A program made the position numbers and the translations under genes. The notes beneath the pieces were generated by a model, which was given only the letters and a program-made list of their open reading frames with translations, was not told the origin of the DNA and searched no databases. A stretch of 64,000 nt of DNA from Bacillota bacterium (lineage in GTDB: Bacteria; Bacillota; Clostridia; Acetivibrionales; DSM-1351). Position 1 is the stretch's first letter. Each line of letters opens with the position of its first letter. This document shows positions 53,012 to 62,285 of this stretch, in pieces. The stretch spans positions 80,174 through 144,173 of the forward strand of contig JAEYHZ010000015.1 in assembly GCA_023409265.1 (NCBI GenBank). The letters run 5' to 3'.

Positions 53012-54454
53012 TTAAAACTGAAAATAAATAAATGAGCTTGTATTGAATACACCGAAAAGTATAAACAGCAGCAAACCTGCATAATAAAGTCCCCACCTAA
53101 GTACAATCGGCTTTTTGGAAATCTCCTCACTCAGAAGCCTTGAACGCTGGAACAGCTGAACAACCAGAAGGAATATTACAACACAGTAGCTCAATGTAAT
53201 CTGATATCCGGTTATTCCTACTGATTCAAAGTTGATATTAAGGTTGAAATCGGTAAAAATCTTACCGATAATGAACCTTGCATTGGAGAAGGAGGTTGCT
53301 CTGAAGAATATCCATGAAAAACATATAAGATTGAAGGTTATGAATACCTTAATGAATTTCTGCAGACCAGGTACCTTGTCCAGGCTTACAGCGCGGGTCA
53401 GCTTCTCTCTCAAACCCTTTGTCCAAAGGGCAAACACCAGATAGAAACCGTTAAGTCCTCCCCAGATGACATAGGTCCAGGCTGCTCCATGCCAAAGTCC
53501 GCTTAACAGGAAGACAATCATCAGGTTTCTGTGCCATTTCCATTTAGCGCATCTGCTTCCTCCCAAAGAAATATATACATAGTCCGAGAACCAGCTGGAA
53601 AGGGAGATATGCCACCGTCTCCAGAATTCAGATATGGTTTTTGAGAAATATGGAAGTCTGAAGTTCTGCATCAACTCAATTCCCATAATTCTGGAGGCAC
53701 CGCGGGCTATGTCGGTATATCCCGAGAAGTCGCAATATATCTGAAAAGCAAAGAAATAAGTGGCAAAGAGCAGTGATAAACCGCTTACTGCTTCAGGAGA
53801 TTTATAGACAGCGTTAACGACAATTGCAAGATTATCGGCAATGACAAGCTTTTTGAAAAAGCCCCATGCCATAAGCTTCAAACCGTCAACAGTTCTTTTG
53901 GCATCAAAGCTGTGCCTGGTATGAAACTGCCAGAGCATATTCTGAGGACGCTCGATTGGTCCGGCAACCAGCTGAGGGTAATACATGACATACAGCGCGT
54001 ATATGCCAAAGTGCTTTTCAGGCTTGTGTTTGCCGCGGTATACCTCAATTATATAACTCATGCTCTGGAAGGTGTGGAAGGACAACCCTATCGGAAGGAT
54101 AATTGATAAACTGCTTATAGGATAATTCCAATGAAGCATATGTGCCAGCCTTGCAGCGTTTTCATTAAAGAAATTGAAGTACTTGAATACAAACAAAATA
54201 CCTACGTTGGTAAGAATGCTTATTATAAGGAATATACGTTTATTATTTCCCTGCATCTTATCAATAAGAATACCGGCAAAGTAATCAATTATAATAGTAA
54301 AACCAAGAATAAGAATGTACTTGGGCACAAAAGCCATGTAAAAGAGGCAGCTGCTTACCAGAAGCAAAAACCATCGAAGCTTGTGGGGTAATAAAAAATA
54401 TAAAATTGTGACCACCGGAAAAAATATCATAAATTCAAGTGAATTAAACAACAT
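53012..54454 (-). CDS. MBOAT-family O-acyltransferase (AlgI-like)
   Basis: This 480-aa polytopic protein has about eleven helices. The opening MLFNSLEFMIFFPVVTILYF and the central QLVAGPIERPQNML, FCDFSGYTDIARG-type and FRLPYFSKTISEFWRRWHISLS segments are hallmarks of AlgI/DltB-like acyltransferases. The catalytic His is in LSGLWHGAAWTYVIWG. It transfers an acyl group, probably acetyl, to an extracellular polysaccharide; the usual AlgJ/SGNH partner is not adjacent. Confidence 0.9.
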   Translation of the reverse strand: MLFNSLEFMIFFPVVTILYFLLPHKLRWFLLLVSSCLFYMAFVPKYILILGFTIIIDYFAGILIDKMQGNNKRIFLIISILTNVGILFVFKYFNFFNENAARLAHMLHWNYPISSLSIILPIGLSFHTFQSMSYIIEVYRGKHKPEKHFGIYALYVMYYPQLVAGPIERPQNMLWQFHTRHSFDAKRTVDGLKLMAWGFFKKLVIADNLAIVVNAVYKSPEAVSGLSLLFATYFFAFQIYCDFSGYTDIARGASRIMGIELMQNFRLPYFSKTISEFWRRWHISLSSWFSDYVYISLGGSRCAKWKWHRNLMIVFLLSGLWHGAAWTYVIWGGLNGFYLVFALWTKGLREKLTRAVSLDKVPGLQKFIKVFITFNLICFSWIFFRATSFSNARFIIGKIFTDFNLNINFESVGITGYQITLSYCVVIFLLVVQLFQRSRLLSEEISKKPIVLRWGLYYAGLLLFILFGVFNTSSFIYFQF

Positions 54455-54539
54455 GTCAGTTCTCCTTATAACCTGAAACCTTACATATTATACTACAATA
54501 ATTGCCATATAGAAAGATAAAATTACAGTATCAAAGTTA

Positions 54540-54568
54540 TTGTTTTATCAACTTTATTACACTATAAT
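54540..54568 (+). promoter_or_regulatory. Promoter of the HD-domain gene
   Basis: TTGTTT (54540-54545), 17-bp spacer, TATAAT (54563-54568), 64 nt before ATG 54633. Confidence 0.6.
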
Positions 54569-54632
54569 TGATAGAAAATAAACAATTAAGGGTATAAACA
54601 ATAGTAATACTTTTTAGGGAAGGTTGTACCAT

Positions 54633-55118
54633 ATGATAGAAAAAATAATTAGGGAAATGATTTTGTACTTTAACAAGGATGTTAAACGGATAAACCATGC
54701 ACTCAAGGTGCATGACTTTTGTTCAGCAATTGCCGCCCTTGAAGGACTTGATGAAAAGAGAAAACTCGCTGTAAATCTCTCAGGCATATTGCATGACATA
54801 GGAATTAAAGAGGCAGAGAGAAAGTATAATTCTTCTGCAGGGCCCTATCAGGAAAAAGAGGGGCCTGCAATAGCCAGAGAAATTATGGAGAAGCATTCAA
54901 TTGATGCTGGAATAATTGAGAGAGTCTGTTTTATAGTGGGCCACCACCACAGCTATAATAAAATTGATGACATAGATTTTCAGATATTGGTAGAAGCAGA
55001 TTTCCTTGTTAATATATTTGAAGACGAAATGGATAAGTCTTCAGTTGAATCAATTAGAAATAAATATTTTAAAACACAGGCAGGTACAGAATTTATTGAT
55101 CAAATGTATCAGCAATAA
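54633..55118 (+). CDS. HD-domain phosphohydrolase
   Basis: The 161-aa protein has an early His (INHALKVHDF), the metal pair in GILHDIGI (about residues 51-58), then GHHHSYNKI and an Asp in EADFLVN. This is a complete HDIG-type metal site. Substrate unknown; small clostridial HD proteins of this type are usually nucleotide phosphohydrolases. GGGAAGG precedes ATG 54633. Confidence 0.8.
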   Translation: MIEKIIREMILYFNKDVKRINHALKVHDFCSAIAALEGLDEKRKLAVNLSGILHDIGIKEAERKYNSSAGPYQEKEGPAIAREIMEKHSIDAGIIERVCFIVGHHHSYNKIDDIDFQILVEADFLVNIFEDEMDKSSVESIRNKYFKTQAGTEFIDQMYQQ

Positions 55119-55205
55119 CTATTAATTTACTCACTCAATAGTTATATTAATATTTTCAATATTAGCTAAAGCTATTATTGAATCAGCACAAAAGGGGTTT
55201 TTTCG

Positions 55206-57017
55206 TTGTTCAAACTGATTAAATATTTAAAACCATATATGAAGCAGGTAACCTTGGGACCTGCTTTCAAACTGCTTGAGGCTATACTTGAGCTGCTTAT
55301 ACCGTTAATGATGGCCAAACTTATTGATAACGGAGTTAAAGCAAATAATACGTCTGTAATTTATCTAATGGGTGGATTAATGCTTTTAACAGCATTAATC
55401 GGATACGGATCTGCATTTATTTGTCAGTATTACGCATCAATAGCGTCACAGGGCTTTGGAACCTCAATGAGGAATTTGCTTTTTAAAAAAATCCAAAGTC
55501 TTTCATATAATGAAATTGATCAGCTTGGAACTTCATCGCTCATCAACAGGATTACAAGTGACGTAAATCAATTGCAGTTTGCTGTGGCAATGCTTATCAG
55601 ACTGGTTATCCGCGTACCTTTTCTCTGTATTGGAGGAATTGTAATGACTATGATAATAAATGTTAAGCTTTCACTGGTATTGTTGGTGACAATGCCTCTT
55701 TTTGCATATTTTATTTATCTAATCATGTCAAAAAGCATTCCATTATTTAAAACAGTACAAAAGAAACTTGACACACTTTCAACTGTTATTCGGGAGAATT
55801 TGTCGGGTGCAAGAGTTGTCAGGGCTTTTGCTAGGTTGGATAAGGAAAGGGAGAGGTTTACCAAGAGTAACAGAGAGTATGCAGATACTGCCATCGGTGT
55901 TGGAAGGATCTCTGCACTGTTGAATCCAATAACAACAGTAATTATTAACTTGGGAATTGCAGCCATCCTGTGGTTTGGAGGTATTCAGGTTTATGAGGGC
56001 AGTATGACCCAGGGGGAAATCATTGCTTATATAAATTATGTAAATATGCTTTTATCTGCCCTGATAGTACTGGCAAATCTGGTTGTTACCTTTACAAAGG
56101 CGGCCGCTTCAGCTGCAAGAGTGAACGAACTTCTTGAAACTGAAGCATCAATTGTTGATAAAGCCTTAAATTTGGACAATAAGCTTGAAAATAACTCATA
56201 TTTGCCAAACCGGGCCGAAAAACCCGTAATCGAATTTGAAAATGTGAGCTTTGCCTTTGACAGGAATTCTGAAAAAGTACTTCAAAATGTCAGCTTTAAG
56301 ATTAACAAAGGCCAGGTTCTTGGTATAATCGGTTCCACCGGGGCAGGAAAATCCACTCTTATTAACCTTATTGCCCGCTTTTATGATGCTACTGAAGGTA
56401 CAGTATATTTTCACGGCATAGATGTAAAAGCTGTCAAACAAATTGAACTGAGAGATAGTATTGGTATGGTTCCACAAAAATCTGTATTATTTACAGGAAC
56501 AATTGAAGAAAATCTCAAATGGGGAAATCCCGATGCGGCTTATGAAGATATGGTACATGCCTCAAAAATAGCTCAGGCATATGAATTTATAAAGAATAAA
56601 CCGGAGGGCTTCAAAACAAACCTTGTCCAGGGAGGCTTAAACCTATCGGGCGGACAGAAGCAGAGACTTGCAATAGCAAGAGCATTAGTAAAGAAGCCTG
56701 AAATATTAATTCTGGATGACAGTTCAAGTGCTCTCGACTATGCAACAGATGCAAGATTAAGACGTGAACTCAAAGAAAAACTTTCAGATATGACAGTTAT
56801 AATTGTTACACAGCGTGTTGCAGCGATCCGTAACGCTGATCTGATAATGGTCATGGAGGAAGGCGAAATAGCAGGAATGGGAAACAATTCAGAACTTCTG
56901 GAGAATTGTTCGGTGTACAGGGAGTTATTTAATAGTCAGGGGTTAAATAACTCTCATGAATTGTCTGACTCTCACGAATTGTCCAAGGAAAGAGGGGGGG
57001 AGTCCTATGAAAAGTAA
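55206..57017 (+). CDS. ABC exporter half-transporter (first of a pair)
   Basis: This 603-aa protein has a six-helix exporter membrane domain (about residues 15-310) and an ATPase domain with Walker A GSTGAGKST, Q-loop MVPQKS, signature LSGGQKQRLA and Walker B ILILDDSSSALD. The catalytic Glu position after Walker B is Asp (LDDSSS). The H-loop is VTQRV, with Gln in place of His. This points to a degenerate ATP site typical of one half of heterodimeric exporters. TTG 55206 follows AAGGGG. It overlaps the second half by 11 nt. The tail carries a duplicated SHELS segment. Confidence 0.93.
   Translation: MFKLIKYLKPYMKQVTLGPAFKLLEAILELLIPLMMAKLIDNGVKANNTSVIYLMGGLMLLTALIGYGSAFICQYYASIASQGFGTSMRNLLFKKIQSLSYNEIDQLGTSSLINRITSDVNQLQFAVAMLIRLVIRVPFLCIGGIVMTMIINVKLSLVLLVTMPLFAYFIYLIMSKSIPLFKTVQKKLDTLSTVIRENLSGARVVRAFARLDKERERFTKSNREYADTAIGVGRISALLNPITTVIINLGIAAILWFGGIQVYEGSMTQGEIIAYINYVNMLLSALIVLANLVVTFTKAAASAARVNELLETEASIVDKALNLDNKLENNSYLPNRAEKPVIEFENVSFAFDRNSEKVLQNVSFKINKGQVLGIIGSTGAGKSTLINLIARFYDATEGTVYFHGIDVKAVKQIELRDSIGMVPQKSVLFTGTIEENLKWGNPDAAYEDMVHASKIAQAYEFIKNKPEGFKTNLVQGGLNLSGGQKQRLAIARALVKKPEILILDDSSSALDYATDARLRRELKEKLSDMTVIIVTQRVAAIRNADLIMVMEEGEIAGMGNNSELLENCSVYRELFNSQGLNNSHELSDSHELSKERGGESYEK
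56946..56981 (+). repeat. Two tandem 18-nt units within the 3' end of the first ABC gene
   Basis: Units 56946-56963 and 56964-56981 share most bases and encode consecutive SHELS-containing segments. Confidence 0.7.
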
Positions 57018-58746
57018 TGTAATCAAGCGCATGCTCAAATATATAAATAAAAGCAGGAAATATGTTTTAGGAGCATTAATCTGCGCTGTGTTCAGTAACA
57101 TACTCATGATTGTAGGCCCTTTCATCATTGGTAAGGGTGTAGATCAGATTGCAGGAAAGGGCCAGGTCAATTTCAAACAGATTATGTATATAGCATTTAT
57201 TATAGCGGCTTTATATATTATCAGTGCTGTATTTCAATGGAGTCTCCAGGTGCTGACAAGCAAACTTGCCAACAGGACTGTAGAGCAGCTTAGAAATGAT
57301 GTGTTTATCCATGTTACAAAAATGCCGCTTGAATATTATGACCGGAATCCCCATGGGGATATTATGTCCAGACTTACCAATGATATGGAATACATATCGG
57401 AGGGCATTTTTCAGTCGGTAACCCAATTCGTGACAGGAATAATATCAATATTAGGCTCACTTATATTTATGTTTATTATAAATCCTTATATAACACTGGT
57501 GGTAATTGTAATGACACCTGTTACCTTTATTATAGCTTCTTTTATAACAAAAAGGTCCTCAAAGTACTTCAAGAAGCAATCAGGAATAAACGGAGAACTT
57601 AACGGCTTCATTGAAGAAATGATAGGCAGCCAGAAGGTTGTTAAAGCTTTTAACTACGAACAAAGAGCCCAGGAAAAGTTTGAGGAAATTAATAATAGAT
57701 TATATAATACAGGGAGATGGGCACAGTTCTACTCTTCGCTGGTAAACCCGTCAACACGGCTGGTGAATAACATTACCTATGTATTGCTGGGACTTACTGG
57801 CGGTATTGCTGCTGTTGCTGGAAAGCTCAGTGTTGGATATATTTCCAGCTTTTTGACCTATTCAACATACTTCTCACAACCTATTAATAATATAACAAGT
57901 GTAACTACTCAGCTTCAATCAGCTGTAGCATCTGCTCAAAGAGTGTTTGCTGTACTGGACAATGAACCTGAAAAGCCGGAAGGAGAAAATCTCATCCAAT
58001 TCACCAATTCAAAAGGTAATGTGAAGTTTGACAACGTAGCTTTTTCATATGATCCGAAAACTCCTTTAATTAAAAATTTCAACCTCAATGTTAAAAGCGG
58101 TACCAGAATTGCCATAGTAGGTCCTACCGGAGCAGGAAAAACAACCTTGGTGAACTTATTAATGAAGTTTTATGAGGTAAATAGTGGGAATATATATATT
58201 GACGACGTAAATATCCAGGATATGACCAGGGACAGCCTGAGAAAGACCTTTGGAATGGTTTTGCAGGATACATGGCTATTTATGGGCACGATTAGGGATA
58301 ATATTGCATATGGGAAACCTGATGCAACTGATGAGGAAATAACAGCTGCCGCAAAGGCTGCAAATGCTCACAGTTTTATCAAGAAACTTCCCAAGGGCTA
58401 TAATACCGAACTTACCGAAGGCGGAGGGAATTTATCACAGGGTCAGCGGCAGCTATTGACAATTGCCCGTGTTATGCTTATAATTCCACCAATGCTGATT
58501 CTTGATGAAGCAACCAGCAGTGTTGATACAAGAACTGAAATCAAGATTCAGAATGCTTTTAATAGATTGATGGAAGGCAGAACAAGCTTTATTATAGCCC
58601 ACAGGCTGTCAACAATCCGTGAAGCTGACCTGATACTGGTTTTGAATAGCGGACAGATAGTAGAACAGGGAAATCATGAGCAGTTATTGGCAAAAGGTGG
58701 TTTTTATAATAAACTGTATTACAGTCAATATGAAAATCTTGATTAG
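57007..58746 (+). CDS. ABC exporter half-transporter (second of a pair)
   Basis: The 579-aa protein has six helices, Walker A GPTGAGKTT, Q-loop VLQDTW, signature LSQGQRQLL, Walker B LILDEATSSVD with the catalytic Glu, and H-loop IAHRLS. The ATP site is complete here, in contrast to its partner; the signature Gly is replaced by Gln in LSQGQ, as often in this half. The pair resembles the TmrAB/BmrCD and YheI/YheH type multidrug exporters. ATG 57007 follows AGAGGGGGG; the frame from 56956 overlaps the upstream gene and is rejected. Confidence 0.94.
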   Translation: MKSNVIKRMLKYINKSRKYVLGALICAVFSNILMIVGPFIIGKGVDQIAGKGQVNFKQIMYIAFIIAALYIISAVFQWSLQVLTSKLANRTVEQLRNDVFIHVTKMPLEYYDRNPHGDIMSRLTNDMEYISEGIFQSVTQFVTGIISILGSLIFMFIINPYITLVVIVMTPVTFIIASFITKRSSKYFKKQSGINGELNGFIEEMIGSQKVVKAFNYEQRAQEKFEEINNRLYNTGRWAQFYSSLVNPSTRLVNNITYVLLGLTGGIAAVAGKLSVGYISSFLTYSTYFSQPINNITSVTTQLQSAVASAQRVFAVLDNEPEKPEGENLIQFTNSKGNVKFDNVAFSYDPKTPLIKNFNLNVKSGTRIAIVGPTGAGKTTLVNLLMKFYEVNSGNIYIDDVNIQDMTRDSLRKTFGMVLQDTWLFMGTIRDNIAYGKPDATDEEITAAAKAANAHSFIKKLPKGYNTELTEGGGNLSQGQRQLLTIARVMLIIPPMLILDEATSSVDTRTEIKIQNAFNRLMEGRTSFIIAHRLSTIREADLILVLNSGQIVEQGNHEQLLAKGGFYNKLYYSQYENLD

Positions 58747-58812
58747 TATTTGTAATCTTGATTAGTATTTGTAAATATTGATTAGCATTGGTAATTCTTG
58801 AATAGCATTCAT
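58735..58812 (+). repeat. Four tandem 19-20-nt units spanning the 3' end of the ABC exporter gene
   Basis: Units start at 58735, 58754, 58773 and 58793. The first contains the last codons and TAG stop (AATCTTGATTAGTATTTGT); the copies after it restate the stop. Confidence 0.85.
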
Positions 58813-58912
58813 ATATTCCATTGTCTTATTAAGCATTTAAGTTTTGTGGAATTTAAATTAGAATCAGCTGTATATTAAAACCCTATTGCAAATTCGAAAG
58901 GCAGGTGTTAGT

Positions 58913-59710
58913 ATGGAAAACCTTTTAAATGATTACAAAGTTCAAAAAAAATTATTGATGGAAGCCCTCGTTGAGAGAGATTACATGGAAATATATCAGT
59001 CACCGCTGCTTAAAAACGACTTTATACTGAAGCTTGGAGAGCCAAGGTATGAACTTCACAAGCTTGAGCTGACAATAGCCAGAACAAAATTAAAACTGGA
59101 AATGATGCAGACCTGTAACCAATTTCAGATTCCTATAGATGCCGAACATATTGACAGAACCCTTGAGAAGGAATTTGAAAAGCATTTTAACATGCTTAAG
59201 ATAATGAAGAGGGAAATTGACAACGTTCATAATATGACTGTTGAAAATGATTATTTGATTAAAGAAGCTCAGGAATTAAAGGAAATGTATCAGTCTATTG
59301 TAGACAGGGTTCACCCGGAGCTGATTATAATTACTGATAAGAAGTCAAATAGATTATGGAAAGCGGCCAAATCAGCTTATGAAAGCAAGGATGCTGAAAA
59401 ATTAAAAAAGCTTCAGAAAAAGGTTATGTCAGAATTCAAGGATATTCCTGGGATGCAGGAGGATACTCAAAAGGATATGAAGAAAGTTGTAAAGACCATG
59501 AAAACCAAAACTAAGACTGTATTATCAGAAATTGAAAGTCTTAAAAAGCAATTTCCTTTTAACGAGGCTCAACTCCTGGGGGATGATGACGCCATTGAAA
59601 AGTTCAGGAAAGATATTGACATAGACATCAAAATCGCAAAAGAACTGTTGGATAAACTTGAGAAACAGATCCTTGAGAAGCTTCCGGCTCCCAGTGATCT
59701 GCTGAATTAA
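58913..59710 (+). CDS. Coiled-coil protein with J-domain-like segment
   Basis: The 265-aa soluble, strongly helical and charged protein has heptad-like Leu/Lys/Glu patterns at about residues 40-90 and 165-255. The central LKEMYQSIVDRVHPELI and LWKAAKSAYESKDAEKLKKL resemble the non-canonical J-like module in clostridial proteins, where a J-domain carries HPD; here it reads HPE. No function is assigned. ATG 58913 has AGGTG upstream. It is closed by a strong terminator. Confidence 0.6.
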   Translation: MENLLNDYKVQKKLLMEALVERDYMEIYQSPLLKNDFILKLGEPRYELHKLELTIARTKLKLEMMQTCNQFQIPIDAEHIDRTLEKEFEKHFNMLKIMKREIDNVHNMTVENDYLIKEAQELKEMYQSIVDRVHPELIIITDKKSNRLWKAAKSAYESKDAEKLKKLQKKVMSEFKDIPGMQEDTQKDMKKVVKTMKTKTKTVLSEIESLKKQFPFNEAQLLGDDDAIEKFRKDIDIDIKIAKELLDKLEKQILEKLPAPSDLLN

Positions 59711-59724
59711 AGCATCAATAACTG

Positions 59725-59762
59725 AAGGAAAACCGGGTTTAAAGTGGCCCGGTTTTCCTTTT
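59725..59762. terminator. Strong bidirectional terminator
   Basis: A perfect 13-bp stem (59725-59737 with 59748-59760) with A-rich 5' and T-rich 3' arms, between convergent genes. Confidence 0.9.
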
Positions 59763-59805
59763 GATATCATGGCAATCTATCATTATAAAGAAGCTTTGGT
59801 AAAAC

Positions 59806-60426
59806 CTACAAGGCCTCTTTACTTTTCAGTTTATTTTTATAAAGTTTCTTTGCTTTTATGGACAGAAAACCATATAAAACTGAAAGTGTCAGCAAAGTCA
59901 CAAAGGGTAGGAATCTCAATATAACAAATGGCGTTTCAAAAATTAGACCAAACCAGAAATGGGAGCCTGTTCTTTCCCATAGCCCTGGAGTAAGATAACC
60001 TAATTCATTGATGTTAAATCCCGATATACTGAATATAGAGATAAAATATATCATAGTAAAACAGAGACTAATCAGACACTGGTACATAAACCTTTTATAT
60101 CTGGCCGCATTGGATTCAATATCTGAGAAAATATCAGAGGAGCTTTGATTATTACTGGCAGGCATAAAATATTGCAAGCCGGAATAAGTTGTCCCGAAAA
60201 TATGAATCCAGCCGGCATCCTGGAATAATAATTTATATTGCTCAAAATCCCTTTTTCGTTTGAAGACCCTATAATCTATTTTGTAGTGAAGATCTTTCGG
60301 GGTACTTTTTTCAAAACTGTAGAAGCCAAGAGAATTATATTTTTTAAGTAGGTATCCGTTTCTTGCCATAGAATTTAAATACTTTTCTTCCTGTTCCATA
60401 TCTATAAAAAACTTAAACTTTAACAT
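59806..60426 (-). CDS. DUF2812 family membrane protein
   Basis: The 206-aa protein starts FKFFIDMEQEEKYLNSMARNGYLL, the DUF2812 opening, followed by YKIDYR and a DAGW segment. Two or three membrane helices lie in the C-terminal half (about residues 110-132, 155-185). DUF2812 genes regularly follow PadR regulators, as here with a 20-nt gap, and are thought to be their regulated partner. Confidence 0.85.
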   Translation of the reverse strand: MLKFKFFIDMEQEEKYLNSMARNGYLLKKYNSLGFYSFEKSTPKDLHYKIDYRVFKRKRDFEQYKLLFQDAGWIHIFGTTYSGLQYFMPASNNQSSSDIFSDIESNAARYKRFMYQCLISLCFTMIYFISIFSISGFNINELGYLTPGLWERTGSHFWFGLIFETPFVILRFLPFVTLLTLSVLYGFLSIKAKKLYKNKLKSKEAL

Positions 60427-60446
60427 AAATTCAACATCCCTTTCGT

Positions 60447-60761
60447 TTAGTCATTTAATAAGGTTTCTGATATACTCACAAGATGTTTTAGCCTCTGAAG
60501 CTCAAGCTTTAGTACTTCCATACCTTCATCGGTCAGAGCATAGACCTTTCTTCTGGCATCTTCCGAATATACCGATTTAATCAGCTTTTGCCTGGAAAGA
60601 TTTTCAAAAGCTCCATACAAGGTTCCTGCTGCCACCTTTACTTTGTTTTCACTTAACAGCTCCACATTCTGCATTACTGCATATCCGTGCGAAGGTTCAA
60701 TAAGAGAAAGCATAATGTAGAAGGTGGTTTCAGTCAGGGGAAGGAACTTATTCAAGTTCAT
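60447..60761 (-). CDS. PadR-family transcriptional regulator
   Basis: The 104-aa protein has the PadR winged helix: LTETTFYIMLSLIEPSHGYAVMQ, then VAAGTLYGAFENLSRQKLI (recognition helix and wing) and RKVYALTDEGMEVLKLEL with a short dimerisation helix. ATG at 60761 is 8 nt after AAAGGAGG; the longer frame to 60782 includes this site. It likely represses its own operon with the DUF2812 gene. Confidence 0.88.
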   Translation of the reverse strand: MNLNKFLPLTETTFYIMLSLIEPSHGYAVMQNVELLSENKVKVAAGTLYGAFENLSRQKLIKSVYSEDARRKVYALTDEGMEVLKLELQRLKHLVSISETLLND

Positions 60762-60888
60762 AATTTTTACCTCCTTTATCAATCTTAAAGTTATTATTTG
60801 CTTTATTAGGGTATCAGGATTAATATCCTAATTTGCTATACACTGAGAATTACTATGTACAGGATGATTTTAAACAAGCTTGGATATT

Positions 60889-61057
60889 AAACTTTAAATA
60901 GTGCTTTTGATAATAAAACTTATACAGTAAAACTTTAAACTGTAAACTTATATATTAAAAACTTTAAATAGTAAAACTTTATTAGAGAACTTTATATAGT
61001 AACACTTTATAAAGTCAAACTGTATAGTTGGATTGTATATCGTCCGACTGTATATGT
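60889..61057 (+). repeat. Degenerate array of about twelve 13-16-nt units
   Basis: Units of the form AAACTTTATATAGT repeat with decay through the intergenic region 60783-61245. The last units have drifted to ACTGTATA. No gene is visible in this 463-bp gap; the PadR promoter should lie at its left end and the PhzF promoter at its right end. Confidence 0.6.
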
Positions 61058-61245
61058 CAATAATTATTTTGAAAAATTATTTCATTTGTCATCGTTTCTT
61101 TCCAAAGAGTAAGTAAGTGAATAAAAAGTGCGTACTTGAATGATTTTAAATAAAACATATAATTTGCTATATAATCTGAATCTGATTTGAAATAACAAAA
61201 TGAATGCTAAACTAATACATAATACTTTTATGAAGGAGTAATAAA

Positions 61246-62148
61246 ATGGGAAAAATATATAGACTATATCAAGTAGACTCTTTTACAGATGTTAAATTTA
61301 CAGGCAATCCTGCCGGAGTTATTGCTAATGCTGACGGCCTTACAGAATATTCCATGCAGGAAATAGCCAGGGAACTTAATAATTCAGAAACTGCGTTCGT
61401 ATTTTCTTCAGATAATGATGAATACGATGTCCACCTGAGATATTTTACTCCCTCCCGTGAAGTCCCCATTTGTGGACATGCCACCATAGCAGCTCACTAT
61501 GTTCGGGCTTTCGAAAACAGAATAGGTACTTCCAGAGTAATTCAGAAAACAGGTGCAGGTATTTTACCAGTTGATATTATTCGTGTAGATAATGATTACA
61601 AAATAATAATGACACAGGGAGAAATTGAATTTGGGACAATCCTTGCAGATCAGGAGAGAGAATTCTTATTAAGTGCTCTTGGAATAAAAGAAAGTGACTT
61701 ATTACCTGATTGTCCAATACAGATAGTATCTACAGGACACTCCAAAGTTATGATAGGTGTAAAGAACAAGTCAATACTAAATAATTTAAGGCCAAATCAC
61801 CAGGCACTTACCAAATTAAGTTCGATCATAGACTGCAATGGGTATTATACGTTTACTTTGGATACTCAGGAGGAAGTTATGGTAAACGGCAGAATGTTTG
61901 CTCCTGCAATAGGGATAAACGAAGATCCTGTAACAGGAAATGCAAATGGACCTTTAGGAGCATATCTCGTTCATTATAAACTTGTGGAGCATAACGGTTT
62001 ATGCTTTAAATTTATTGCAAAACAAGGGGAAGCAATGGGACGTACGGGTATCATTAGCGTAGAGGTGGATATTTTTAATGATGAACCTTCTGCGGTAAGG
62101 GTATCAGGAAAAGCGGTCATTGTATTTAAATCTGAACTGATACTTTAG
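61246..62148 (+). CDS. PhzF-family isomerase
   Basis: The 300-aa protein has QVDSFTDVKFTGNPAGVI at the start, a catalytic Glu in NNSETAFVF, VPICGHATIAAHYV and EDPVTGNANGPLGAYLV. This is the full PhzF/YddE diaminopimelate-epimerase-like two-domain pattern. The natural substrate of such stand-alone members is generally unknown. AAGGAG precedes ATG 61246. Confidence 0.93.
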   Translation: MGKIYRLYQVDSFTDVKFTGNPAGVIANADGLTEYSMQEIARELNNSETAFVFSSDNDEYDVHLRYFTPSREVPICGHATIAAHYVRAFENRIGTSRVIQKTGAGILPVDIIRVDNDYKIIMTQGEIEFGTILADQEREFLLSALGIKESDLLPDCPIQIVSTGHSKVMIGVKNKSILNNLRPNHQALTKLSSIIDCNGYYTFTLDTQEEVMVNGRMFAPAIGINEDPVTGNANGPLGAYLVHYKLVEHNGLCFKFIAKQGEAMGRTGIISVEVDIFNDEPSAVRVSGKAVIVFKSELIL

Positions 62149-62285
62149 TATACAGATATCAGGCTATAAGTTATATTAAGAAATATGAACTGTCGATCTA
62201 ACTTTTAAGATTTACCCAGGTTCGCAGTCCATCAATATCAGCGACAGAATAGCAATTATAGAGGGACACAGAATAGGATAAAAGC

